Of a DNA stretch of 64,000 bases, positions 1-11,130 are shown in pieces; the first letter of the stretch is position 1; each line of letters begins with the position of its first letter. Source of the stretch: Silene latifolia. Its lineage: Eukaryota > Streptophyta > Magnoliopsida > Caryophyllales > Caryophyllaceae. Position numbers and translations under genes: made by a program. The DNA is taken from assembly GCF_048544455.1 (NCBI RefSeq), contig NC_133535.1:85498120-85562119 (forward strand), read 5' to 3'. The notes beneath the pieces are model-generated. The model was not told the origin of the DNA, made no database searches, and saw only the letters and a list, made by a program, of their open reading frames with translations.

Positions 1-1322
1 CAACACCTACAAGTCGACTTAGTCTTCCCTACTCAACAACATGCATGGTCTAATGAGACTCGAGTTGGTTTATGTCTTACAAGTCTCATTGAAAAGATAG
101 GTGATGAGTAAAAAATGCAAGGATTCATAGGCTCACATTTCATCAAACATAACATGTGCATGAGTTGAGATCAAAACAAGCAAGCAAATAAACCATGAAA
201 GCATATTAATTTAAGCATGAATCATTCCCCATGTTGGTTTCCCCTAATTACCCATTAACCCTAGCTAGGTCACTACTCACTCATTATCATGTTGATCATG
301 CTAGCAAGGTTTTCAATCATACCAACAAAAGGAAACATGATGAATAAATGAAAGTAATTAACAATAATTAAAGAGGGATTAAGAGAATTATACCTACTAA
401 TGATTCCAATAATAAAGCAAAGAATAAAAGAAGTACTTGATGCTTGATTGAGAGGTTGTCAATCTCCCAATAATAATCCAAATAATCTTCAATTACCCAA
501 AATAAAGGATGAACAAAAGAGAGATTAAGGAAATAAAACTTGTATTAGAACTTGATTAATTGTTGATTACAATACTAAAGAGAGATTTGATTGATATTAA
601 CTACTCTAATTATTGATAAGAAGAACATGCTCTTCTAATTAGACTAATGGGGTATTTATAGTGGAAATTAGGTGGATGCATTAGGGTTAACTAAGGGCTA
701 AACTAGTAATTACACTTTTTAGATTGAGCAGGGAGGAGCCGGTATTTTTCGAAGGAAGGGCTTCTTTCTTTGTAGCTTGAGAAGACGAAATTGCGCTTGC
801 ATCTTTGGAATCCGTGCGTTTTGGAGTCGGGACGGGCGGATTCTGGCGGTGGAACACGGGCGTCTTTGGAGGAATCCGGGCGGATTGTGGTGGCTGCTAA
901 CCCGAGCGTCTTTGGAGGAAAACGCACGGATTGTGCTGTGGAGGACGGGCGGATTTTGGAGAAACCGCACGGATTGTACCTCAGCAACATTTCTTCTTCT
1001 TTTCTTCCCTTTTCTTCATAAATTCCTTGGGGATTTCCTTGGGGACTCAAGGATCCTTTCTCAACATTACTCATCTACTATAATATGTACAAAGGCCTTC
1101 TAATCTTGTCTCTCCTTGATGCTTGGTCATTGAATTCAATCAATTTAGTCTATTTTTGCCATGAAAATGCAAGATTTGCACTCCTTTCCTACCAAGGGAT
1201 CAAAATCTCAAAGAATATGCAAAACAAAGAACTAAAGATAATAAATGACCCAAATATGCACTAAAAAGCATGGGAACAAGGCTAATTCGGGGGCTAAATA
1301 TGCGCTAATTATGGTCACATCA
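1..1322 (-). repeat. G1 3' LTR (partial)
   Basis: It matches 9403-10720 almost base for base and ends in ggtcacatca, which is TGATGTGACC on the element strand. About 435 bases of the LTR are missing to the left. The TATA box (TATAAATA on the minus strand) is at 653-660, and the U3 dyad array is at 810-976. Confidence 0.92.
810..976 (-). promoter_or_regulatory. U3 CG-NN-CG dyad array (G1 3' LTR)
   Basis: Eight CG-NN-CG cores with AATC or AAGA-type arms lie about 150-320 bases upstream of the TATA box. The first two cores, at 813 and 833, are 20 bases apart. It is the copy of the array at 10207-10374. Confidence 0.7.
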
Positions 1323-1344
1323 AATATCCCCAAACCGAACCTTT
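1323..1344 (-). other. G1 polypurine tract
   Basis: On the element strand AAAGGTTCGGTTTGGGG is followed by ATATT and then the LTR start TGATGTG. This is the usual plus-strand primer position. G2 (22413-22434) and G3 (39025-39048) carry nearly the same tract. Confidence 0.75.
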
Positions 1345-3391
1345 GTTCGTCTCGAGTAAAGAGGTGACAAAGACTAGGACCATTATTTAAACTAACCTAA
1401 TAACATAGCCGATATGAGACAATTAGCGGGTCTCACTCCGCCCCTTCAACTCACAACAAGACAACCATGAGGTAGGATGCCTTCTTGCAAGGCAAGGTGG
1501 GTCTTGCCAAAATGGCGACACATCCAAACATTAAGCACACAAAATCAAATAATTGATGCATCTACAAAAGGAATAGCCACTTCCTCATCAAGTGGCGGAG
1601 GCAACTAAAAGAGAGCAAATTTAAGAGCATGTAATCCTTCATAAATATTAGTTCAACAAATTACTAAGGCTAAGAGGATGGCACTAAATCACCTCCAAAT
1701 GGTGTTAAACTAGACTACTTTCGTCCTCAATTTCCAAATGCTTTCGTCAAGGGCGATTGGATGGTGGTGGAATGATGATCCCTATGATGCTAGTAGCATA
1801 TGACATGACAAATCTCGAATTCTCTACAAAAGTAAAGGTCATGGATCGTCCCAAGCTCGACAAAGTGGCTTGACAAAAAGGCTTTTTGGGAATGAAATGC
1901 TCAAATCTTTATAAATAAGGGTGGATATGACTAGTATTCAAAATTGTCCTCATTTCACTTTCGCATTTCAAAAATTTTAAGATGGGGTTTGTCCCTTCCG
2001 GGCTAGTGTCCTTTGCTTTCGCCAATCGCTTATTAGGCAACCGGTTAACCTCTAGACAATAGCTTTTCGGGGTGATAGTCACTCTGTCTCTGGGCGGCCG
2101 AATTCACAACCGTGTGGGGGCCCAATTCAATGGATCCCGCTCCAAAGCACATCGAAGTGGTACGCCTCCATCAAAACAGTTAAATTTCTCAACATTTCAA
2201 CATTTCATAACATTTGAGGTTTCCTTGGCAATAAATTACTTCCACACGACAAAATTCTTGAAATGAGCACTTCAAACTTATTGATAGAAAGTATTTTTGG
2301 GTTGCCTTACCACAAGGTCAATCAAGGTGACCTAGACAAGTTAACCAAGTCCACATCGCATCACGGGGTTGGATAGGTGACTCACATGCAAACCCTTGAC
2401 TAGGCTTTGGGTCATGGGTCAAAAGACACTAGTATGACACTATCTAGGGTGTTTTACAACCATTCTAGTAGGCAAAGTCTTAAGTTGAAAAAGTATTTGT
2501 AATGGCTTAGTTGCTCTTGTCAAAGTTCTCAATTAGGCACTTTTCAAAAATGTTTTATCTAAATGCAACTACATGCAATGATGCAACTAATATATACATC
2601 CTAATGCAAGTGATTCTATCAACTAATATGACATATAAACTAAATGCAAGTCCTAAATTCACATTGTTATACCGTATTAATCAAAATAAAGCCACATAGT
2701 CATTAACATAAAGAGGAAAAAGGAGATTGGAAAGATCATACCATGCGGTCTTCATGATCCTCATGTCTCGGATGTGGCATAGTCAATCAATATGAACAAG
2801 GATAGAACAAACACAATATATACAATATATATAATATAACTACACTACAAAAGGAATAAACATGTTTTTGGGTTTTTCAATTTTCAAATTTTTATGGTTT
2901 TTCGAAATTTTTCAATTTTTTTGGATTTTTGAATAAAAGTTAAGTTAGAATTCCCCATCCCCACACTAATATGGGCATTGTCCTCAATGGCCAAAATGAT
3001 GGGAAATTATGCAAAGATGATGCATGATTTCTACACTAAATGCAAGCTACACTAGTCTACACTACATGATGCATGGTTTTTGTTTATGACGGAGAGGAGA
3101 ATTTAGATTACCTCCCGTTGTGTATGCATTAACTTCCCCAAACCGATCTAGACATTATTGCTAATGTCCAAGGATGGGTGTAGTTCATGCATACACTATG
3201 CAATGCATGAAACTAATTTGTCATTTTGGATTTTGAAAGTGGGAACAATAAAATGAGAACACCTCAAAAAGTACCGAGGTGTGAGTCCTCTATGGTGCTA
3301 GGACTACTCCAACAATGATCAAGAAAAATAAATAAATAGAACAAAGAGAGAAATAGACAAACCTTGAGAGGGTAGGAGCCTCCAAAGCTTG
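1345..3391 (-). other. G1 3' non-coding region
   Basis: Two kilobases between the ORF2 stop and the polypurine tract. I see no coding potential. It is AT-rich, with T-rich stretches near 2880-2935. G2 has the colinear counterpart at 22435-24377, so it is a standing part of the family rather than an insertion. Confidence 0.7.
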
Positions 3392-4990
3392 CTAATCTTC
3401 CATCATATCATCACTATCATCATCTTCCTCATTAGAAGTGGTCTCATTGCCACTTCCCTCTTCACTTGCTTCTTCACCTTCTTCTTCACCTTGCTCATCA
3501 TCCTCTTCTCCTTCTCCACTAGCTTCTTCATCAATGTTATCATCAACTTCTTCATTACCAACAACCTCATTATCACCCGGAACAACCCTAGATGCACTCG
3601 GAAATAGGACTTCCTTATCCGCCCAACTAGGCAAAGGACATGATGGGTCAAGTAGTCCTTGCCTAGCTAAGTGTAAGAGGGGTGTATATTGAGCTAAGTA
3701 AGCATTTTTCCGATCCTCAAAGGCTTGCTTGTGCATTGCTTGCATGAGAAGAGTCAAATAATCATTTCTTGCTTCAACACCCTCCGGCTTGAACTCTTGG
3801 TACTCAAAAGGGTAAGGTGGTGTGAAAATGGAAGATGAGGGTATTTCAAGTTCACCCTTTTGTTGTTGGATAATATACTCGGCCTCTTTTGAAAGGGGAA
3901 GTAGATAATTGGTCCGCTGGACACTCAATCGGCAAATCTTTGAAGGCAAAGTGAAAGAACTAGCCTCACTAGTGAGCCATCCATACTTGGTGTCAAGAGG
4001 GTTATGGGCAACCCACTTGTACTTGTGTATCATAGTATACAAATCAACGAGATGACCACCTTCTTTCACCTCATACTTGTTATCTTTGTTGAAGTTAGGA
4101 TAAAAGTATTTAGCTAAGATAGTGACTAGGCCTCCATTCACAATAACGGTAGTGCCTTTATTCCCACAATCAATATTTAACCATATATCCACCAAGAGCC
4201 TTAGAAAGTTAAAAGGCTTGGTGAATTTCCTACCAACGTTCAAAGCCGACTCAAGAAGAACAAAATCGAGTTTGGTGAAATGGTTGGTGTCTTTTCTTGC
4301 ATTGATGGTGTTCCCTACGACCTTGTGCCATACTCTTATGCCCGGATGGTGGACTAAAAGAGCACGACTCGCATGAAAGTCTTCAAATTTCCTTCCGGAA
4401 ATCGCCTCCCAAAGAGGGTCGGGGTCATATTTTCCAACATTCTTAAAATAACTCGGTTCATCACTAAGACCCAAAGCTTCACCCAATTCCTTAATGGAGA
4501 TGCGTCTACTAACATTAGCTAGACAAAACTCGAGGTTCTCCATAGTCTCAACCTTGTTAACTTTCAAAGAACTCAAAAATTCTAAGGTAAGGGAGGGGTA
4601 TGTCAATTCTTTCGATTCAAACAATTTCTCCAACCCCATGGCTTTGAAAAAGGCTATAGTTTGCTCAAGGACACCCAACTTATTTAAGGTATCTTCACAA
4701 ATAAACTTGGTGGATTGAAATGATTTTCTAGCAAACTTAGCAAAAGTGTCCCTATGGGTTTTGGAAATGAAAATTACCTCCGGGTAGTTTTCAAGTTGAT
4801 CAATTTCCGGAGTAGTAGATGTTGTTGCACCCATGGGAGGTTGTTGTTGTTGTTGCACTTCCAAGTTTGGGTTTGCTACCACCATAGCCAATGCTTTCTT
4901 TGCTTGAAGAGTCTTTTGCCTTAATGAAAGTGTCTTTGCCTTTGGTGCCTTTGCCTTTGTTGCCTTTGTTGCTCCCTTAGTCCTTGCCAT
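3392..4990 (-). CDS. G1 ORF2, downstream accessory protein (putative plant transposon protein type)
   Basis: This is an intact 532-residue frame downstream of gag-protease. The start is placed at the Met of MARTKG (4990). An in-frame upstream Met exists, but the bases before 4990 differ from G2 by indels that are not multiples of three, so they are probably untranslated. Residues 1-40 are Lys/Ala/Thr-rich and resemble a histone H3 tail. Residues about 45-60 are Gln-rich. A globular region follows to about residue 465, and the last 60 or so residues are almost all Glu, Asp, Gly and Ser. No signal peptide or membrane segment is visible, so the traditional 'envelope-like' label has no support here. 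Its function is unknown; the basic head and acidic tail suggest a chromatin or nucleic-acid role. It is intact while G1 gag-pro is broken. Confidence 0.8.
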   Translation of the reverse strand: MARTKGATKATKAKAPKAKTLSLRQKTLQAKKALAMVVANPNLEVQQQQQPPMGATTSTTPEIDQLENYPEVIFISKTHRDTFAKFARKSFQSTKFICEDTLNKLGVLEQTIAFFKAMGLEKLFESKELTYPSLTLEFLSSLKVNKVETMENLEFCLANVSRRISIKELGEALGLSDEPSYFKNVGKYDPDPLWEAISGRKFEDFHASRALLVHHPGIRVWHKVVGNTINARKDTNHFTKLDFVLLESALNVGRKFTKPFNFLRLLVDIWLNIDCGNKGTTVIVNGGLVTILAKYFYPNFNKDNKYEVKEGGHLVDLYTMIHKYKWVAHNPLDTKYGWLTSEASSFTLPSKICRLSVQRTNYLLPLSKEAEYIIQQQKGELEIPSSSIFTPPYPFEYQEFKPEGVEARNDYLTLLMQAMHKQAFEDRKNAYLAQYTPLLHLARQGLLDPSCPLPSWADKEVLFPSASRVVPGDNEVVGNEEVDDNIDEEASGEGEEDDEQGEEEGEEASEEGSGNETTSNEEDDDSDDMMED

Positions 4991-5287
4991 TGATGAATTA
5001 ACCAAGAAAGAGTGAAAAATCTTCAATTTCTAGTGCACCCAAATCGATTTAAAGATGAAAGGCTTTGCCTTTATGAATTCAAAAATCGACTCAAAGGTTG
5101 AAGATTTTTTGCTTGGTTTTGATTTTTATTGAAAAAGGAGTGATTGATTTGTTATTAAAAGGACGTTTTGATTTGATTTTGGTGAATGTAGTTGAGGAAT
5201 TTTGTTTTTGTGATGGAGAGGATGAGGGTTTTGAGGGTTTTGAGTAGTGTTATGAATGAAGGAATTAAGAAATGAATGTGGGAGGGG

Positions 5288-5294
5288 TTTTATA
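5288..5294 (-). promoter_or_regulatory. Internal TATA box upstream of G1 ORF2
   Basis: TATAAAA on the minus strand lies about 300 bases upstream of the ORF2 start and just downstream of the spacer dyad array. The order array, TATA, ORF copies that of the LTR promoter. The G2 counterpart (26271-26277) is weakened to TTTAAAA. Confidence 0.45.
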
Positions 5295-5323
5295 AAGCCC
5301 GCAAAAATTTGAACTACAGGGGC

Positions 5324-5686
5324 AATCCGTGCGGATTCTGCTCGGTACGGGCGGATTCTGCCTTTTCTGGGTTGGGAAAAACTCGCCTAAAGACGGGCGT
5401 ATTTAAGGGAAGACGCTCGGATTTGCAAACACGGGACGGGCGTCTTCTGTAGAAGACGGGCGGATTTCAGTCCAGGAATTTTTCTTGTTTTCCTCAGCCA
5501 AGAAGACGAGCATCTTCCTTTCAGGACGGGCGGCTTTTTGAAGACGGGCGGATTAGGATGTAGGACGCCCGGATTCACTGACAGTCAAAAATTTCAAAAC
5601 TTCAGCTCATTTCAGGACGTGCGTCTTCTACCCAACACGCCCGGATTGCTTGAAAACGGGCGGATTCTCCTGAATCCGCTCGGATT
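5324..5686 (-). promoter_or_regulatory. Internal CG-NN-CG dyad array between gag-pro and ORF2 (G1)
   Basis: Fourteen cores with the same arms as in the LTR (CGGATT, CGTCTT, AATCCG, AAGACG). Core-to-core spacings in order are 20, 46, 20, 23, 20, 50, 20, 18, 21, 52, 20, 19 and 20. One core (CGAGCA) is degenerate. G2 carries the same block at 26308-26648. Confidence 0.7.
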
Positions 5687-6032
5687 CGTCCTCTTTGTAC
5701 CCGGATTCAGTTTCATCCGTGTACAACGCATATCTCTTGTCATTCTTCCATTCTTCTTCATATCTTGTGTTCTTCATTGTGGGGGCACTACTAAAGCATG
5801 GATAGCCTAGGCAATTGACATCCCCACACTAAGCTAAAGCACTACACATTAATTGAAATTATTAATCCCTCCCTCACTTCTCTCAAACATGATAATTATC
5901 TTGATCAAAGTATAAAAATCCAAAAATAACAAAAATGCAATACAAGAATTGAAATGCAAGTTAAGGAGTTAGAAATATTTACAAATGGTGGTTTAGGGAG
6001 GACTCCACCAAACTCTCATTCTTGATGAGATG
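5687..6032 (-). other. G1 spacer after gag-pro
   Basis: Non-coding sequence between the protease stop and the dyad array. It includes a block at 5811-5860 that is conserved in G2 near 26765-26820. I see no RT, RNase H or integrase remnant here. Confidence 0.6.
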
Positions 6033-8823
6033 TCAAGGGGGCATGTTCAAGGTGTTGTTGATGTTGCTCAACACCTTGAAAAAGTAATCAAAAGCTTGTT
6101 CATTATCATGGTAGAGGTCTTGAATTGACCTTGGCCCTTGTTGTCGGTCTTGATCGATGGCATTACCAATGTAGGGATTAAAAATCCCTTCAAATTCGTC
6201 GTCCCAAAGACCACAAACTTCATTAAGTTGATCATTTAAAATCTCTTGATTTGATGGAGACAACTTTCCCATTTCCTTTTCTTGGCCAATGAGGCCATCT
6301 TCTTCATTGCTTGTCTTTGATGAGCTTCGCAAGCTCTCTTTGTCACAATTCACTTGCTCTTTGAATGGAGCATCTTCAATTTTCTTCTTCCATTGGAGTT
6401 CCGACTTCTTCCTTTCATCCTTCCGACTATAACGATCGATCATAAAACACGGTTCATGTAAACGGGGAGCTCTCATAGTCTTGTCAAGATTAAAAGTTAT
6501 ACTCTCATCTCCCACTTCTAGAGTGAGCTCACCATGTTTTACATCAATCACCGCACCCGCGGTGTGTAAGAAGGGTCTTCCAAGAATGATTGGAATGTTG
6601 GAGTCTTCCTCCATATCAACAATGACAAAGTCCACCGGGATGAAAAACTTCCCAATTCGCACGGGGACATCTTCCCATATCCCTAATGGTGTCTTCGTCG
6701 ATCTATCGGCCATTTGGAGTGTGATATTGGTGCATTTAAGCTCTCCTATCCCCAACCTTTTACTTACCGAGTACGGCATAACACTCACACTAGCCCCTAG
6801 ATCACATAAGGCTTTGTTGATCGTGGTGTCGCCAATGGTACACGGTATTGAGAAGCTTCCTGGATCCTTTAGTTTTGGAGGTGAACTCCCTTGAAGTATT
6901 GCACTACTCACCTTAGTGAAGGCGATAGTCTCAAGTTTCCGGATCGACTTCTTCTTTGTGAGGATGTCTTTCATGTATTTCGCATAGGCCGGCACGTGAT
7001 TGATTAATTCCGTGAAAGGAATTGAGACTTCCAAATTCTTCACAATTTCCATAAACTTTACAAGTTGGTCATCAAATTTGGGCTTGGCTTGACGACTTGG
7101 AAAAGGAAGTCTAATCACAATGGGCTCCTTCTCCTTGACCTTGTCTTCATTTTTCTTTGAAATTTCTTCTTTTGATGATTCTCCATCTTTGGAGTTTTGC
7201 ACAATTTCTTCCTTATCACTAGCTTCCACAACCTCATCCTCAACTTGCGTCTTCGGTGCTTCATACCTTGTACCACTTCTCAAGTGAATGGCATTAACCG
7301 TTTCATGTCTTGGGGGATTACTTTGAGGTGGTAATTGACCCTTTTGTCTTTGTGAGCTTGAAGATGCTAGTTGAGTCAATTGTGTTTCCAACATCTTGGT
7401 GTGAGCTAGAATGTTGTTGATGGTGGTTTCCTTTGCTTGACTATCTTTTTGCATTTGAGTGAAAAACTCGTTGATTCTTTTGCATTTGGAGGACCGCTTT
7501 TTGAACATCAAAACCTTGGTCATTTTGGTGATTGTATGGATTTTGATTTTGGTAACCTTGGTTTTGGTTGTAAAAGGGTCTTTGATTTTGGTTTCTCATG
7601 GGAGGTGGGGTGTAAGTTGTTTGAGGATTTTGAACATTTTGGCTTTTGTATGAGAGATTTGGATAAAACTTGGTGTTTTCATTGTAATAATTGGAATAAA
7701 GGGTACCACTCTTGTATGCTTGGAAAGCATTCACTTGTTCATTTGTTACCCTACATTCACTTTGGTCATGTCCCAAAGTTCCACAATTCTCACATATCCC
7801 ACTTGGGATTGATGAGGATGCCGTCATGGCATTAGCATGATGCTTTGGTGATTTTGAGGCTTCTTCAAGTCTAGCCATAGCTTGTTCAAACTTCAAATTG
7901 ATTGTGTCAATGTGAGCACTAAGTTGAGCATCCAATTGAGTAACGGAGTCCACTTCATGCCTTCCTCCTCTAGTAGCCTTGCGAGGTCTACTATATTGTG
8001 AGTTATGGACCGCCATTTCCTCAATCTTGTTCCATGTTTGATTGTCATCAACTTCGGTGAACATTCCATTTGAACCCATGTTGAGAATGTTCCTTGAATC
8101 TTCATATAAACCGTTCCAAAATTGTTGTACCAAGAACCATTCGCTAAGTCCATGGTGAGGACATGAGCGACAAATTCCCTTAAACCGCTCCCAAGCTTCA
8201 TACAAAGATTCTTCATCCCTTTGCTTAAAACCCGTAATTTGAGCTCTTAGCATGTTAGTCTTTTCCGGTGGGTAGAACTTTTTGTAGAAAGCTAGAGCCA
8301 ACTTCTTCCAAGAATCTATTCCGAGAGTGGCCTTGTCAAGGCCCTTCAACCATTGTTTCGCGGTGCCGATTAGAGAAAAAGGAAATAAGACCCATCGAAT
8401 TTGGTCTTGAGTCACACCGGTTTGAGAAATCGCATCACAATAGTCACAAAAGGTTTCCATATGAGAATAAGGGTCTTCACTAGGCATCCCCCCAAATTGG
8501 CTCCTTTCGACTAATTGGATAAAGGCGGATTTGGCAATAAAATTTCCGGTTAGATGTTGTGGTGTGGGAGTACCATTGGGTAGGTTCTCCTCGGTGGGTA
8601 AGGAATGCGATGAAAATTTAGGCATTGTAGGTTGATTTTGTGGGGTATTTTATAATGGGTTCTCCTCACCTTCTCTTGCAAAAGGGTTGATGAACTCAAT
8701 AGTTGGTTGAACAAGCTCACTAATACCTCTCAAATTCCTCCTAGCAAATCTCCTATTGTTTGTCAAGGTTCTTTCAATTTCACGGTCAAAAGGTAACAAA
8801 TCACCTTGTGACCTTATAGACAT
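6033..8823 (-). pseudogene. G1 gag-protease, broken
   Basis: This is the capsid polyprotein with a fused aspartic protease. The start at 8823 gives MSIRSQ, and LLPFD shortly after is shared with G2 and G3. A stop interrupts the N-terminal part near 8650, where G2 has His. The capsid (retrotransposon gag type) follows, then one CCHC zinc knuckle (CENCGTLGHDQSEC). A 2-base deletion near 7465 shifts the frame. The protease region has the family-typical active site CDLGASVSVMP and the late motif IILGRPF. The frame ends at 6033, about 160 residues after the active site, with no polymerase. Function would be particle assembly and maturation in the cytoplasm. With two breaks, this copy probably cannot make the full protein. 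Confidence 0.88.
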
Positions 8824-8941
8824 GCAAAATATCAAACAACTCGAAAACAATTAAAACAAACCTTGAGGAGTTTTACTTCCCCAAGGCAAAGAAAGACACA
8901 ACTAATAACAATAAAAGAAAATCTAAATCAAGTTAACACCG

Positions 8942-8959
8942 TCCCCGGCAACGGCGCCA
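8942..8959 (-). other. G1 primer binding site, tRNA-Asp
   Basis: The minus strand reads TGGCGCCGTTGCCGGGGA, complementary to the 3' end of plant tRNA-Asp including CCA. It starts four bases inside the 5' LTR end and is typical of Athila-type elements. Confidence 0.93.
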
Positions 8960-8963
8960 TTTT

Positions 8964-10720
8964 TGATCGGTCCGTTTCGTGTTCACAATTAAATAGATGC
9001 GGTCGTTGGGTCACGTCCGAATCAAAACACAATTTATAGCTTCAAAAACAACTCTACAATTAGTAAAGAGGCAAGTAAAGGTCGGATCCCAAGGGACGGG
9101 AATTGAGATGAGATTTCTATTGAAACTAGTGGTGTCTTAGGGGTGTCACAATTTGGGTTGATGTAGAAGGTCACTAACTAGAATAGCAATGGAAATAAAC
9201 AAGCAAGATGAATAAAAAGGGTTGTAAACAATTGATAAAAAGCACTAGGGTGTCATGGGGTCATAGGGGATTCATGGGAATTGATCATACAAACATGTTC
9301 TCAAATTATAAGCAAGCAATTATTGTTGTGATGGATTGAGTTGGGTTATATCTTAGAATCCTAGGAAAGTTTGGGTCCCGGAGCCGAATCGATTAGATTG
9401 TACAACACCTACAAGTCGACTTAGTCTTCCCTACTCAACAACATGCATGGTCTAATGAGACTCGAGTTGGTTTATGTCTTACAAGTCTCATTGAAAAGAT
9501 AGGTGATGGGTAAAAAATGCAAGGATTCGTAGGCTCACATTTCATCAAACATAACATGTGCATGAGTTGAGATCAAAACAAGCAAGCAAATAAACCATGA
9601 AAGCATATTAATTTAAGCATGAATCATTCCCCATGTTGGTTTCCCCTAATTACCCATTAACCCTAGCTAGGTCACTACTCACTCATTATCATGTTGATCA
9701 TGCTAGCAAGGTTGTCAATCATACCAACAAAAGGAAACATGATGAATAAATGAAAGTAATTAACAATAATTAAAGAGGGATTAAGAGAATTATACCTACT
9801 AATGATTCCAATAATAAAGCAAAGAATAAAAGAAGTACTTGATGCTTGATTGAGAGGTTGTCAATCTCCCAATAATAACCCAAATAATCTTCAATTACCA
9901 AAAATAAAGGATGAACAAAAGAGAGATTAAGGAAATAAAACTTGTATTAGAACTTGATTAATTGTTGATTACAATACTAAAGAGAGATTTGATTGATATT
10001 AACTACTCTAATTATTGATAAGAAGAACATGCTCTTCTAATTAGAATAATGGGGTATTTATAGTGGAAATTAGGTGGATGCATTAGGGTTAACTAAGGGC
10101 TAAACTAGTAATTACACTTTTTAGATTGAGCAGGGAGGAGCCGGTATTTTTTGAAGGAAGGGCTTCTTTCTTTGTAGCTTGGAGAAGACGAAATTGCGCT
10201 GTATGGAATCCGTGCGTTTTGGAGTCGGGACGGGCGGATTCTGGCGGTGGAACACGGGCGTCTTTGGAGGAATCCGGGCGGATTGTGGTGGCTGCTAACC
10301 CGAGCGTCTTTGGAGGAAAACGCACGGATTGTGCTGTGGAGGACGGGCGGATTGTGGAGAAACCGCACGGATTGTACCTCAGCAACATTTCTTCTTCTTT
10401 TCTTCCCTTTTCTTCATAAATTCCTTGGGGATTTCCTTGGGGACTCAAGGATCTTTTCTCAACATTGCTCAACTACTATAATATGTACAAATGCCTTCTA
10501 ATCTTGTCTCTCCTTGATGCTTGGTCATTGAATTCAATCAATTTAGTCTCGTTTTGCCATGAAAATGCAAGATTTGCACTCCTTTCCTACCAAGGGATCA
10601 AAATCTCAAAGAATATGCAAAACAAAGAACTAAAGATAATAAATGACCCAAATATGCACTAAAAAGCATGGGAACAAGGCTAATTCGGGGGCTAAATATG
10701 CGCTAATTATGGTCACATCA
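8964..10720 (-). repeat. G1 5' LTR (complete)
   Basis: The 1757-base LTR runs from TGATGTGACC to GGACCGATCA on the element strand. The TATA box TATAAATA is at 10055-10062. The U3 dyad array is 145-320 bases upstream of it. The paired copy is 1-1322. Confidence 0.92.
10207..10374 (-). promoter_or_regulatory. U3 CG-NN-CG dyad array (G1 5' LTR)
   Basis: Eight cores start at 10211. Spacings are 20, 24, 20, 26, 20, 23 and 20, so the sites form four pairs exactly 20 bases apart, separated by 23-26. Arms alternate between CGGATT and CGTCTT types. Confidence 0.72.
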
Positions 10721-11130
10721 AAAATACTATAAAAGTCATAGTCAGTCGAACGCAAGAACAATCCACTAATATACAAAGTATAGAATCTAAGGACCTTAAG
10801 AGATTAAAGGTTCTGACAAGGAGCAAGCTTAGGCAAATACTTAAGTCACGATAATTTTCTTCCCCCTCTTGACATCATTGAAAAGACGAGAAAAGACATA
10901 AAACAACTAGAATGATATAGATCGAGACACGTATTAATCATGCAAAGAAAGATTATAAAACGAGAAAATAATCTACATTAAGCATGCCAAATATAAAATA
11001 AGAGTACTACAAACCAAAGTAGTCTAATTGCCAATGGGCCGAATAAGGAGACAAGTGATAAAGCCAAATGGGCCGAATGGAAGAGCAAGCCAAAATGGGC
11101 CGAATTAGATAATTATTCAAAATAGAAAGT
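10721..11130 (-). other. Copy A 3' untranslated region (cut by G1)
   Basis: Matches 43150-43595 of copy B. It contains three short 'gggccgaat' repeats near 11036-11105. I see no coding potential. Confidence 0.7.

Larger units (their letters stand above)
1..10720 (-). mobile_element. G1: Athila-like, pol-less LTR retrotransposon
   Basis: This is a minus-strand Ty3/gypsy Athila-type element. Reading from the right it has a 5' LTR (10720 down to 8964), a tRNA-Asp primer site, gag-protease, a motif-rich spacer, ORF2, a polypurine tract and a partial 3' LTR cut by the window start. No reverse transcriptase, RNase H or integrase motif lies between protease and ORF2; that gap is only about 1 kb. 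The two LTRs are nearly identical by eye, so insertion looks recent. It lies in the 3' untranslated part of copia copy A. The right flank aaaat (10721-10725) is the likely target duplication, but its mate is outside the window. Confidence 0.9.

Noticed and set aside
703..1103. Short overlapping frames across the G1 LTR dyad array
   Set aside because: They are created by GC-rich motif repeats in U3, differ between LTR copies, and have no conserved start.
4991..5026. Earlier ATG for G1 ORF2 adding 12 residues
   Set aside because: G2 differs here by indels that break the frame, while the MARTK start is kept in both.
5687..6032. Hidden RT or integrase remnant in the G1 spacer
   Set aside because: No YxDD, DDE-zinc or RNase H motif was found in any frame, and the colinear G2 region is equally empty.
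8942..8959. tRNA gene for Asp
   Set aside because: Only the last 18 bases complementary to the tRNA are present, next to an LTR. It is a primer binding site. The same applies at 30910 and 41070.
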